Part shown: positions 35,819-44,374 of the stretch, piece after piece | Numbering within the stretch: the stretch's first letter is position 1 | Layout: every line of letters starts with the position of its first letter | NCBI GenBank assembly: GCA_046348835.1 | Contig: JAXMDM010000004.1 | Span: forward strand, 310,001-374,000 | Origin: Defluviicoccus sp046348835 | Lineage (GTDB): Bacteria > Pseudomonadota > Alphaproteobacteria > Rhodospirillales > Defluviicoccaceae | Reading direction: 5' to 3' | Length of the DNA: 64,000 nt | The notes under the pieces: model-generated | Told to the model about the DNA's origin: nothing | Databases searched by the model: none | Seen by the model: only the letters and a program-made list of their open reading frames with translations | Translations under genes and position numbers: made by a program

Positions 35819-35842
35819 CCTGGCGCTTACGCTAGCACCAGG
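35819..35842 (+). promoter_or_regulatory. Hairpin in gcvT leader
   Basis: CCTGGCGCT, TACGCT, AGCACCAGG forms a 9-bp stem with one G-U wobble, 17 bases upstream of the gcvT ATG. I could not fit the surrounding 110 bases to a glycine riboswitch. It might be an operator, an attenuator or chance. Confidence 0.3.
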
Positions 35843-35859
35843 TCCTTCCCGCCAGCTGA

Positions 35860-36993
35860 ATGGCAGCACCGATGCCCGGCGAACCAGCCTCGACGTCCCC
35901 TTTGAAACGCACTCCGCTGTTTGACCTTCACCGGAAGCTGAAGGCACGGATGGTCCCGTTCGCCGGCTTCGAGATGCCGCTCCAGTACGAGGGGATCCTG
36001 GCCGAGCATCGCCACGCGCGGACCAAGGCGGTCCTGTTCGACGTCTCGCACATGGGCCAGGCGATGCTCATCGGCGAGGACGTCAGCGATGTGCTGGAAG
36101 GGCTCGTGGTCGCCGACATCAAGGCAATGCCGGCGGGGCAGATGCGCTATTCGCTCCTGACCAACGAGCGGGGCGGCATCATCGACGATCTCATGCTGAT
36201 CCAGGGCGGTTTCTATGTCTGGCTGATCGTCAATGCCGCCCGCCAGGACGCGGATTTTGCCCACATCGAGCGCCATGTCGGCGGCTCCGCCGAGTTGCGC
36301 CGGCAGCCGGAGCGCGCCCTGCTCGCCCTGCAGGGACCGGCGGCGGCGGCGGTTCTGGGTCGTCTGGCACCGGCGGCGCGTTTGATGCTGTTCATGACCT
36401 CGGAGCCGCTCACCGTCGGCGGGATCAAGTGCTGGGTCTCCCGGTCCGGCTACACCGGCGAGGACGGCTACGAGATATCCGTCGAGGCCGAAGAGGCGGA
36501 GGCCCTCGCCCGGATCCTGCTGGCCGAGCCCGAGGTCGCTCCCGCCGGCCTCGGTGCCCGCGACACCCTTCGCCTCGAGGCCGGGCTCTGTCTTTACGGC
36601 AACGACATCGACGAAGAGACGACGCCGATCGAGGCCGGCCTCGCCTGGACCGTGCACAAGCGGCGGCGGCAGGAAGGCGGGTTTCCCGGCGCGTCCCTCA
36701 TCCTCGGCCAGTTGGTGGAAGGGGCGGCGCGCCGGCGCGTCGGCATCCGCCTCGACGGCAAGCAGCCGGTGCGGGCCGGAGCCCCCATCCTCGATGCCGC
36801 CGGCGGCAATATCGGTCGGGTGACCAGCGGAACGCTGTCGCCGACGCTGGGTCAGCCGGTCGCCATGGGCTATGTGGGGTGGGCCGCGTCAGAGCCGGGC
36901 ACGCCGCTCCAGCTTATCGTCCGCGACAGGCCGCTCGCCGGCCGGGTCGTCCGCATGCCGTTCGTCGAACACCGCTACGCCAAACCAGGCTAA
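35860..36993 (+). CDS. gcvT: Glycine cleavage system aminomethyltransferase (T-protein)
   Basis: 377-residue T-protein, which takes the aminomethyl group from lipoyl GcvH to tetrahydrofolate and frees ammonia. KARMVPFAGFEMPLQYEGI, LFDVSHMGQ, MRYSLLTNERGGIIDDLM and SGYTGEDGYEISV are conserved. It starts at ATG 35860, with a further ATG four codons on. gcvH follows after a 16-base gap, and gcvPA and gcvPB complete the set; the L-protein must be encoded elsewhere. Confidence 0.96.
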   Translation: MAAPMPGEPASTSPLKRTPLFDLHRKLKARMVPFAGFEMPLQYEGILAEHRHARTKAVLFDVSHMGQAMLIGEDVSDVLEGLVVADIKAMPAGQMRYSLLTNERGGIIDDLMLIQGGFYVWLIVNAARQDADFAHIERHVGGSAELRRQPERALLALQGPAAAAVLGRLAPAARLMLFMTSEPLTVGGIKCWVSRSGYTGEDGYEISVEAEEAEALARILLAEPEVAPAGLGARDTLRLEAGLCLYGNDIDEETTPIEAGLAWTVHKRRRQEGGFPGASLILGQLVEGAARRRVGIRLDGKQPVRAGAPILDAAGGNIGRVTSGTLSPTLGQPVAMGYVGWAASEPGTPLQLIVRDRPLAGRVVRMPFVEHRYAKPG

Positions 36994-37009
36994 AAGAGAG
37001 GAAGGTGCG

Positions 37010-37387
37010 ATGGGTCCCTTGCGTTTCACCCGCGAGCACGAATGGATCGGCGTCGAAGGGGACGTCGGCACCGTCGGGATCACCGATTATGCCCAGCAGC
37101 AGCTGGGCGACATCGTCTTCGTCGAAATGCCGGAAATCGGCGCTGCCGTCACCAAGGGCACCCAGGCGGCGGTGGTCGAGTCGGTGAAGGCGGCGAGCGA
37201 GGTCTATGCACCCGCGTCGGGTGAGGTGGTCGCCATCAACGAGGCGCTGGCCGAGGATCCGGGGCTGGTCAATTCGGCGCCGCATTCGGACGGCTGGTTC
37301 TTCCGCATCCGGCTGACCGATCCGGCCGAGTTGGACGACCTGTTGGACAAGGCGGCGTACGCCGCCCACGTGCAAAGCGTCGCCTGA
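37010..37387 (+). CDS. gcvH: Glycine cleavage system H-protein
   Basis: 125-residue lipoyl carrier. Lys60 in ESVKAASEVYAP is the lipoylation site, and ITDYAQQQLGDIVFVEMP is typical. Strong ribosome site GAGAGGAAG before ATG 37010. The frame stays open for 78 codons past the TGA stop, ending at 37624 with a hydrophobic segment (see the intergenic entry). There is no evidence that the stop is read through. Confidence 0.97.
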   Translation: MGPLRFTREHEWIGVEGDVGTVGITDYAQQQLGDIVFVEMPEIGAAVTKGTQAAVVESVKAASEVYAPASGEVVAINEALAEDPGLVNSAPHSDGWFFRIRLTDPAELDDLLDKAAYAAHVQSVA

Positions 37388-37636
37388 TGCGCTTTACTTA
37401 TCGGTGAATTCCCACCTGGCATCCCGGTTGCACGGCAGAAATGCGCCGCCCAGGCGGAGGACGTATATCTGGTAAATGAAAGGCTTGAGGCTAGCAAGAA
37501 TCATCGTAGACCAATTTCGGTTGCCCAATTCCTGTTTTGGGTTATCTGCTTGGCCGTGACAGTTCCCGGTGCCCTCCTGGCGGTCGCAATTTTGGCTTAT
37601 AACTTCATTGTGCGAGTTGCGTAGAGATCAGTCAGA
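37388..37636 (+). other. Lower-GC gap between gcvH and gcvPA with open, hydrophobic frame
   Basis: 249 bases, AT-richer than the flanks. In the gcvH frame it is open up to TAG 37622. The last 35 codons translate to a predicted membrane helix (VAQFLFWVICLAV, then VPGALLAVAILAYNFIV). No ATG, GTG or TTG starts this frame before the hydrophobic part, so I do not call a gene. The gcvPA promoter could lie here. Confidence 0.4.
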
Positions 37637-38992
37637 ATGCGCTATCTCCCCCTCACCGATGCCGACCGCGAGGCCATGCTGGCGGCCATCGGCGTCGCCT
37701 CCGTCGACGAACTCTATCGGGACGTTCCATTAGACGCGCTCCTCTCCCGGCCGGTCGAGCTGCCGCATCACCGGGGGGAACTGGAGGTCGAGCGCATCTT
37801 CGCCGGATTCGCCGCTCGCAACATCAGCCCGGCCGCGGTCCCGTCGTTTCTCGGCGCCGGCCTCTACCGCCACCACATTCCGGCCACCGTCGACCACCTG
37901 ATCCAGCGCGGCGAATTCCTCACCGCCTACACGCCCTATCAGCCGGAAATCGCCCAGGGGACGTTGCAGTACCTGTTCGAGTTCCAGACCCAGGTGGCGC
38001 TGATCACCGGCATGGAGGTGGCGAACGCATCCATGTACGACGGTGCCACCGCCTGCGCCGAGGCGGTGTTGATGGCGAGGCGGCTGACCCGCCGCTCGCG
38101 CGTCGTCCTCGCCGGCGGCCTGCATCCCCATTACCGCGACGTGACCTGCACCTACGGTCGGTTCCTCGACCTGAACCTGGTGCCGATGGCGCCGGCGTTC
38201 GGGGCGGACGAGGATCCGGCGGCCCTGGCGGCGACGATCGATGCCTCCACCGCCTGCGTCGTCGTCCAGACGCCCGACGTCTTCGGCCGGCTGCATGATC
38301 TGGCGCCGATCGCCGAGGCCTGCCGGCGCGTCGGCGCCCTCCTCGTCGCCGTGGTCACCGAGGCGCTTTCGCTCGGCCTGTTGACCCCGCCGGGAGAGAT
38401 GGGGGCCGACATCGTCGCCGGCGAAGGGCAGTCGCTCGGCAACGCCCTCGGCTTCGGCGGTCCCACCGTCGGCCTGTTCTCCTCGCGCGAACGCTTCGTC
38501 CGGCAGATGCCCGGCCGGCTGGCCGGCGAGACGGTGGACGCCGACGGCCGTCGCGGCTTCGTCCTCACCCTCGCCACCCGGGAGCAGCACATCCGGCGCG
38601 ACAAGGCGACGAGCAACATCTGCACCAACTCCGGACTCTGTGCGCTGGCCTTTACCATCCACCTCACCCTCCTCGGCGAACGGGGCTTCACCCGGCTGGC
38701 GGAGCACAATCACGCCCGGGCGGCGGAACTCGCCGACCGGCTCGCCGCCGTCCGCGGGGTCGAGGTGGTGAACGGCACCTTCTTCAACGAGTTCACCTTG
38801 CGCCTGCCGCGGCCGGCCGAAGGGGTCGTGGAGCGGCTGGCCGAAGCCGGCATCCTCGCCGGTGTCCCCCTGTCGCGGCTCTATCCGGAAAGGCCGGAGG
38901 CGGCGCCGCTGCTCCTCGTCGCGGTGACCGAGATGAACACCGACGAGGACATGGCCATGCTCACCCGCCGCCTCGCCGAGGCGTTGAGATGA
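37637..38992 (+). CDS. gcvPA: Glycine dehydrogenase (decarboxylating) subunit 1
   Basis: 451 residues. This is the N-terminal half of the split, two-subunit P-protein found in many bacteria. MRYLPLTDADREAMLAAIGV, PSFLGAGLYRHHIPATVDHL, TAYTPYQPEIAQGTLQ and NICTNSGLCALAF are typical. The two halves together decarboxylate glycine with PLP and load the aminomethyl group on GcvH. ATG at 37637. Its stop is embedded in the gcvPB start region (ATGA at 38989). Confidence 0.96.
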   Translation: MRYLPLTDADREAMLAAIGVASVDELYRDVPLDALLSRPVELPHHRGELEVERIFAGFAARNISPAAVPSFLGAGLYRHHIPATVDHLIQRGEFLTAYTPYQPEIAQGTLQYLFEFQTQVALITGMEVANASMYDGATACAEAVLMARRLTRRSRVVLAGGLHPHYRDVTCTYGRFLDLNLVPMAPAFGADEDPAALAATIDASTACVVVQTPDVFGRLHDLAPIAEACRRVGALLVAVVTEALSLGLLTPPGEMGADIVAGEGQSLGNALGFGGPTVGLFSSRERFVRQMPGRLAGETVDADGRRGFVLTLATREQHIRRDKATSNICTNSGLCALAFTIHLTLLGERGFTRLAEHNHARAAELADRLAAVRGVEVVNGTFFNEFTLRLPRPAEGVVERLAEAGILAGVPLSRLYPERPEAAPLLLVAVTEMNTDEDMAMLTRRLAEALR

Positions 38993-39003
38993 GGGGGACA
39001 GCG

Positions 39004-40515
39004 ATGCCGACGATCAGCGGCAACCGCGGCCTCCTCATCGAGGAGCCGCTGATCTTCGAGCAGGGATCGCCGTCGATGACCGCGGTCGACCTGCCGGAGC
39101 CGCCTCCCCTCGGCCCCGGCCGGCGGGGCGATCGGTTGGGCGGCCTGCGACGGCAGCGGCCCATCGGCCTGCCGGGGCTGAGCGAGCCGGAGGTGGTCCG
39201 CCACTACCTCCGCCTCAGCCAGAAGAACTACGGCATCGACACCGGCTTCTTCCCGCTGGGCTCGTGCACGATGAAGCACAACCCACGGCTTAACGAAAAG
39301 ATCGCCCGGATGCCGGGCCTGGGCGATCTGCATCCGTTGCAGCCGGTCTCGACGGTGCAGGGGGCGCTGGCGGTCATCGACCTCTGCGCCCACTGGCTGA
39401 AAACCCTGACCGGGATGCCGGCGGTGGCCATGCCGCCCGCCGCCGGGGCCCACGGCGAGCTGGTCGGGCTGATGACCATTCGCGACGCCCTGGAGGCGCG
39501 GGGGGAGCGGCGGACGCGGGTTCTCGTGCCGGAATCCGCCCACGGCACCAATCCGGCGACGGCGGCCGCGTGCGGCTTCCGGGTGGACGCGGTGGGGGCC
39601 GACGCCCGCGGCCGGGTCGATCTGGCGGCATTGAAGGCGAAGCTGGGCCCCGACGTCGCCGCGGTCATGGTCACCAACCCCAATACCTGCGGCCTGTTCG
39701 AGACCGACGTGCGCGAGATCGCCGCCGCCGCCCACGCCGTCGGCGCCTACTTCTACTGCGACGGCGCCAATTTCAACGCCATCATCGGCCGGGTGCGGCC
39801 GGCCGATCTCGGCGTCGATGCCATGCACATCAACCTGCACAAGACCTGCTCGACCCCCCACGGCGGCGGCGGCCCCGGCAGTGGCCCGGTGGTGCTGTCC
39901 GACGCGCTGGCGCCGTTCATGCCGCTGCCCTACGTGGTCGCCGACCAGAAGGGCTTGCGGCTCGTCGAGCAGGCAACGGCCGGCACTCGGCCGATCGGGC
40001 GGATCAAGGGATTCCACGGCCAGTTCGGCATGTTCGTGCGGGCGCTCGCCTACATGCTCTCGCTCGGCGCCGACGGGCTGCGGCAGGCCTCGGCGGACGC
40101 GGTGCTCAATGCCAATTACCTCTTGGCGGAACTGGGCGAGGCCTTCTCCGCGCCGTTCGCCGGACCCTGCATGCACGAGGTTCTCTTCGACGACCGCTTC
40201 CTGGAAGGCACCGGCGTCACCACCTTGGATGTGGCGAAAGCACTGATCGACGAAGGCTTCCATCCGATGACCGTCTATTTCCCGCTCGTCGTGCAAGGCG
40301 CCATGCTGATCGAGCCGACGGAAACCGAAAGCAAGGCGACGCTCGACCGGTTTATCCGGGTGATGAAGGGTCTTGCCGGGCGGACGGCGGCCGGCGATGC
40401 GGGGTTCTTCCACGCTGCTCCCCGCCTCGCTCCACGCCGCCGGCTCGACGAGACCAGGGCCGCCCGCCAGCCGGTGCTCAGATGGCGACCGCCGGTCGAC
40501 CGCGCCGCCGAGTAG
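39004..40515 (+). CDS. gcvPB: Glycine dehydrogenase (decarboxylating) subunit 2
   Basis: About 503 residues. The PLP lysine is in MHINLHKTCSTPHGGGGPG. GFFPLGSCTMKHNP, ESAHGTNPATAA and NPNTCGLFE are also conserved. ATG 39004 has AGGGGGA five bases upstream; ATG 38989, overlapping the gcvPA stop, would add five residues and is nearly as likely. The last 40 residues (APRLAPRRRLDETRAARQPV) are Arg-rich and lie beyond the conserved core. Confidence 0.95.
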   Translation: MPTISGNRGLLIEEPLIFEQGSPSMTAVDLPEPPPLGPGRRGDRLGGLRRQRPIGLPGLSEPEVVRHYLRLSQKNYGIDTGFFPLGSCTMKHNPRLNEKIARMPGLGDLHPLQPVSTVQGALAVIDLCAHWLKTLTGMPAVAMPPAAGAHGELVGLMTIRDALEARGERRTRVLVPESAHGTNPATAAACGFRVDAVGADARGRVDLAALKAKLGPDVAAVMVTNPNTCGLFETDVREIAAAAHAVGAYFYCDGANFNAIIGRVRPADLGVDAMHINLHKTCSTPHGGGGPGSGPVVLSDALAPFMPLPYVVADQKGLRLVEQATAGTRPIGRIKGFHGQFGMFVRALAYMLSLGADGLRQASADAVLNANYLLAELGEAFSAPFAGPCMHEVLFDDRFLEGTGVTTLDVAKALIDEGFHPMTVYFPLVVQGAMLIEPTETESKATLDRFIRVMKGLAGRTAAGDAGFFHAAPRLAPRRRLDETRAARQPVLRWRPPVDRAAE

Positions 40516-40582
40516 GCTCCGCGCCCAGCCGCGGTGCGGCCGCGGCCGCGGTTGACGTGCGACCGCAAAGGGTGGACCGGCG

Positions 40583-41056
40583 ATGACCAGCCATAGCCAA
40601 CGCCGCACCGTCCCGGTACCCGCAACCACCATCTTCGATCTGGTGGCGGACGTGGAGCGCTACCCCGACTTCCTCAGCCTGTGGCGCCGGGCCCGCGTCT
40701 ACGCGCGGGAGGAGAACGGCTATTTCACCGAGCAGGAGATCGGGCTCGGGCCCATCCGTGAGCGTTTCCGCACCCACACCCGTCTCAGCCGGCCCGATTA
40801 CATCGACATCACCTCCATCGACCCGCTGTTCAAGACATTCCGCATTCGCTGGGACTTCTCCTCCATTCGCGATGGTGCCGGGGTGGACGTGACCATCGCC
40901 ATGACCTGGGAAGTGAGCTCGAGACTGCTGCAGAAGGGAATCGAGGCGATGCTGCCGGCGACGGCAACGCGCATGGTCAGCGCCTTCGAGGAACGCGCCC
41001 GAGCCGTGCACCGACGCACGCGGATCGGGCCGGGAATGCGGTCCGACCGCGACTGA
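40583..41056 (+). CDS. COQ10/RatA-like START-fold protein
   Basis: 157-residue SRPBCC/START-family protein of the coenzyme-Q-binding COQ10 type. DLVADVERYPDFLSLWR near residue 20 and WDFSSIRDGAGVDVTIAMTWEV are typical. Mitochondrial Coq10 binds ubiquinone and helps respiratory electron transport; E. coli RatA is a ribosome-related homologue. In an alphaproteobacterium the ubiquinone role is more likely. 67 bases after gcvPB, probably separate from it functionally. Confidence 0.88.
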   Translation: MTSHSQRRTVPVPATTIFDLVADVERYPDFLSLWRRARVYAREENGYFTEQEIGLGPIRERFRTHTRLSRPDYIDITSIDPLFKTFRIRWDFSSIRDGAGVDVTIAMTWEVSSRLLQKGIEAMLPATATRMVSAFEERARAVHRRTRIGPGMRSDRD

Positions 41057-41110
41057 ACGGACGTCGGATCGGCGGCAGCCAGGGCGGGCGATTAGAAAGC
41101 GCCTGGCCCC

Positions 41111-41165
41111 GCTCAGCTCTTGTACTTGATCGAACAGCCATAGGGTTGGGGTGACCGCCACCGCC
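41111..41165. repeat. Direct repeat, copy 1: stray 3' end of the redoxin gene
   Basis: 55 bases matching 42642-42695 with one substitution (A for G) and one extra G. Copy 2 is the authentic C-terminal coding end and stop of the exported redoxin gene; this copy has no gene attached and the extra G breaks its frame. The two copies bracket the LivK-like pseudogene. Confidence 0.9.
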
Positions 41166-41347
41166 CCCTCTTCTCATTGGCGGCAAGCGCGAGCAGGAGT
41201 TACCGCCGGTTGCGAGCGTACTCACCGACCATGGCCAGTTAGGCACAGAAACTGGGCACAGCACTATGCGCCCAGCTTCTTCGCCACTCTCCCGCTGAAC
41301 GGAGCGGGCACTTTACCTATACTATACTCTACGTTGTACGAAGACGA

Positions 41348-42396
41348 TCAATCTTGGGAATAGGTGATCTTGACGTCAGCTCCCTTCTTCCGGCTGTACA
41401 TAACAAAGCCGGAAGGGGCGATGTCGCCCTTCTTGTCAAAGGAGACATTGCCGATGACCGTCTTGAAGGTCATGCCGCTGCTCATCGCGGCCGCTACTTT
41501 CTTGCTGTCGCGCGAGCCTGCCTTCTCCGCCGCCTGCTTGAAGATTTCCAGCGCTGCGTAGCTGTTCAGCGTATAGCCTTGCGGATCGAAGTTACGGCCG
41601 CCTTCCTTGAATTTCTTCACGATGGCCGCCGCTTCCGGACGGTTGCGTGGGTCCATTTGATAGGTCATCAAAGTGCCGACGGCGGCTTCGCCGGCGATGG
41701 CCGCGAATTGGTCGTTGGCGATGCCGTCACCGGACATCAGGCTCGCCATGCCGCCCTGATCCTTCATCTGACGGACCAGCCGACCGCCTTCCGTAAACAA
41801 GCCGCCCCAGTAGACGAGCTCGACATTGGCCGCCTTCAGCCTTGACACCAGCCCCGAGAAGTCCGTGTCGCCGACGTTCACGCCTTCATACAGCACTTCC
41901 TTGACGCCCCTGGCATTGATCGCCTTCTGGGTTCCGTCAGCCAGCCCTTTTCCATAAGTCGTCTTGTCGTGAACGATCGCCACATTCCTGCCGGTAAAGT
42001 TCCTGGCGATATAGTCCGCGGCGACCGCTGCCTGCTGGTCATCCCGTCCGCAGGTGCGGAAGGCGTTCCATAAACCACGCTCGGTGACTATCGCACTGGT
42101 GGCCGCTGGCGTGATCCACAAGATGCCGTTATCGGCAAAGATCTCCGATGCAGGCAAAGCCACGGCAGAGTTGATGGGGCCGACCACGAGCGTGATGCCA
42201 TCGCTAACGAACTTGTTGGCGACCGAAGCGCATTTTTTGAGATCACTCGCGTCGTCGCCGACCGCTACGCGATTTTGTCTCCCAGCACGCCGAAGTCCAA
42301 GTTGATGTCGTCCGCGGCTTGCTCGACGCTAGTCTTCACCTGAGCGCCCAAGGTCGCGTTGGGCCCGGTGATAGGTCCCATGACGCCCACCTTCAT
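41348..42396 (-). pseudogene. Broken branched-chain amino-acid ABC transporter binding protein (LivK-like)
   Basis: Type I periplasmic binding protein of the Leu/Ile/Val family. The region 42396-42265 reads MKVGVMGPITGPNATLGAQ and stops at TAG (42267-42265) after GDKIA. The next base frame resumes VAVGDDASDLKKCASVANKF through to ITYSQD and the stop at 41348. One missing base near 42265-42270 explains it. The signal peptide is also absent: the reading begins at the mature domain, and no in-frame start upstream encodes one. No permease or ATPase gene is near. Codon GC is lower than in the neighbours. It is either a decayed import or a 5'-truncated copy; a sequencing error could explain the frameshift but not the lost signal peptide. 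Confidence 0.85.
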
Positions 42397-42434
42397 CTGC
42401 GAATCCTTTTCATATCCGTTTCCAGCCCTGATAT

Positions 42435-42462
42435 CTGCGATGGCATTGGGTCGCCATCGCAG
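42435..42462. repeat. Perfect 10-bp inverted repeat
   Basis: CTGCGATGGC, eight bases ATTGGGTC, GCCATCGCAG. It lies upstream of the pseudogene within the repeat-bounded segment. No T-tract on either side. It could be a relic terminator or an element end. Confidence 0.45.
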
Positions 42463-42641
42463 TGAGTTGAGTTATTTGAGGTCTAGATGACGCCCCTGGA
42501 CGGCAAAGGCGGCGCGTGGAACACGCCACCCTTGCCGAGCGCGCAGCATAGCGATCGTAGCGCAATTGGGCTAGAAATCTGGCTCGATGGCGAAAAGACG
42601 CTTCGGCGGTCAGTGCGGGCGGGAGATGCGCCCTAACCTCG

Positions 42642-42695
42642 GCTCAGCTCTTGTACTTGATCGAGCAGCCATAGGGTTGGGTGACCGCCACCGCC
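42642..42695. repeat. Direct repeat, copy 2: genuine 3' end of the redoxin gene
   Basis: 54 bases, the source copy of the repeat at 41111-41165. It covers the last 17 codons and stop (TCA at 42644-42646 on the plus strand) of the redoxin gene. Confidence 0.9.
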
Positions 42696-43321
42696 GGCGC
42701 TTTGCCCTCCTTCACCGCCGCCAGCGCCTCCTTCACGTAATTGCGGGCCGTCGCCGGATCGGCACCGGCGTTGCGCGGCTGATCATCGATGGCGCCGTCG
42801 TAGACGAGGATGCCGGTGGCATCGATGACGAACATATGCGGCGTCGTCTTTGCCCCGTAGGCGCGGCCGATCACTCCGTCGGGATCGAGGACCACGTGGC
42901 TCGGCTTGGCGCCGCGTTTGGCGGTGAGCTCGTTGGCTTGCGTCGACTCGACGTAGCCCTGCTCGCCCGGCGCCGACGAGATGATGGTGATCCAGGTTAC
43001 CCCGTCGGCGGTGGCCGCCGCCTGCAGCGCCTGCATCTGGCCCGACCCGTAATGGCGGCCGACGAACGGGCATTCGTGGTTGGTCCATTCTAGAACCACG
43101 GTATGTCCCTTCAGGTCGGCGAGCGAGACCGCCCGCCCGTCGGTGTCGCTGGCGCTGAACATCGGTGCCGGTTCGCCGACCGTCGGGCCGGCGGCCAGCG
43201 CCCGGTCGCCGGCGATGACCGCGACGAGCACGGCGATCAGGGCGGTCATCAGGCCGCGCCGCCGCCGTGACCACGGGCGGCCGGCGGGTGAGGGGCATGA
43301 GCGGATGGCGACGGGATGCAT
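42644..43321 (-). CDS. Exported thioredoxin-fold redoxin (AhpC/TSA-like)
   Basis: 225 residues. The N-terminus is Arg-rich followed by LMTALIAVLVAVIAG and an ALAA cleavage region (about 41-44), a Sec-type signal. The mature part is a redoxin domain: GEPAPMFSASDTDGRAVSLADLKG, then Cys84 in WTNHECPFVGRHY, a single catalytic-type Cys rather than CxxC. TPHMFVIDATGILVYDGAIDD is the cis-Pro region. ATG 43321 has GGGAGG eight bases upstream. It is 15 bases after the DsbD-alpha gene on the same strand, so the two probably form a periplasmic redox unit. Its 3' end is duplicated at 41111. Confidence 0.88.
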   Translation of the reverse strand: MHPVAIRSCPSPAGRPWSRRRRGLMTALIAVLVAVIAGDRALAAGPTVGEPAPMFSASDTDGRAVSLADLKGHTVVLEWTNHECPFVGRHYGSGQMQALQAAATADGVTWITIISSAPGEQGYVESTQANELTAKRGAKPSHVVLDPDGVIGRAYGAKTTPHMFVIDATGILVYDGAIDDQPRNAGADPATARNYVKEALAAVKEGKAPAVAVTQPYGCSIKYKS

Positions 43322-43336
43322 GCGGGGGGCCTCCCT

Positions 43337-44197
43337 TCAGGACCGGTCATCGATGATGACGTCATAGCCGTGGCGTTCGCCGCCACGTTGGAGTACGAGC
43401 ACGCCGGATAGCGGCCCGGGCACCGCCGGTTTGGCCTTGGGCAGGACCAGGCGGATGCCGTCGTCGGTCGGCTGGAGCGTCTGCGCGCCGGCGTTGTCGA
43501 TCACCCCGAACCGGTCGGGAAAGAACCACGCGGCCTCGATCGACCGTTCCGCCGTTGCAGGCATGGTCAGGTCGAGCCGCAGGCGATCGCCGTCGGCGGC
43601 GAGCGTCGCCTTGCCGGGAAACGGCTCGGGCAGCTTCTGCCGGGCGGTGGTGAAGCCGGCGCGGACCTCCGGCGCCGCCGGGCGGGCGACGGTGGCCACC
43701 GGCAGCTGCAGGGTTAGGGTCGCCTGCTCCGGGATGCAGATATCGGCGCAGACGAGCCAGTCGGCGGCGGCGGTGAGGGATGCGGTCGTCCCGGCGGACA
43801 GGTCGGCGGGAGGGGTGATCCGGGTCAGCAACCAGACGTCGCCGCCGAAGCCGTAGCTGACCACCGGGCCCGTGGTGTAGCGGGAGGGAACCGGCCACGC
43901 GATGGGATCGGCGGCGAACCCGCTCGGCAGCGTCCAGTCGATCGCGGTGGGGGCCCCCGCGTCGCCGGTATTGCGCCAGTAGGTGTGCCAGCCGTCGGGC
44001 AAGGTAAGCCGGAGCGCCACCTCGAAGGGCCGACCGGGAACGATCGTCGCCCCGTCGGCGAGGAGGGCGGCGACGGCGATGGGGCCGGTCACGGGAGTCG
44101 CCTCATCCTTGGCCGCGGCGGGCATGGACCCCATCGCCGCGGCTGCCCACACGATGACAACGGCAAGAGCAAGCGGCAGTGCGCGTGTGCGCCCCAT
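43337..44197 (-). CDS. Exported stand-alone DsbD-alpha-like domain protein
   Basis: 286 residues with a clear signal peptide (LPLALAVVIVWAAAAMGS, cleavage after AAA near 29). The mature part is only the DsbD N-terminal alpha-like domain: LPDGWHTYWRNTGDAGAPT and WLVCADICIPEQATL, with the CADIC cysteine pair. There is no membrane core or thioredoxin domain. It is a paralogue of the N-terminal domain of the dsbD at 30646 (compare WKIYWRSPGDAG). It may relay electrons to the exported redoxin 15 bases downstream. ATG 44197 is preferred over longer in-frame starts that lack a signal. Confidence 0.88.
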   Translation of the reverse strand: MGRTRALPLALAVVIVWAAAAMGSMPAAAKDEATPVTGPIAVAALLADGATIVPGRPFEVALRLTLPDGWHTYWRNTGDAGAPTAIDWTLPSGFAADPIAWPVPSRYTTGPVVSYGFGGDVWLLTRITPPADLSAGTTASLTAAADWLVCADICIPEQATLTLQLPVATVARPAAPEVRAGFTTARQKLPEPFPGKATLAADGDRLRLDLTMPATAERSIEAAWFFPDRFGVIDNAGAQTLQPTDDGIRLVLPKAKPAVPGPLSGVLVLQRGGERHGYDVIIDDRS

Positions 44198-44374
44198 GGT
44201 CAGCCCCAAGTCTGCGTCTTCTCCCAGATAAGGTGGCCACGGCGCCGGGCAAGGGGCCCCGTCGCTGCCCGCCGGACCGTGGGGTTGACCCTCCGCCACG
44301 ATCCCCCATCTCACGTTTGGACAGAGATGCGAATCGGACGCAGTCGCGATAATCGCGGCGAGGAGGGAGACGAG

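Noticed and set aside
35748..35859. Glycine riboswitch before gcvT
   Set aside because: I could not find the tandem aptamer core in this 112-base leader; only a simple hairpin is visible.
41057..42643. Insertion sequence or composite transposon around the LivK-like pseudogene
   Set aside because: No transposase or terminal inverted repeats are visible; the flanking repeats are a gene 3' end, not IS ends.
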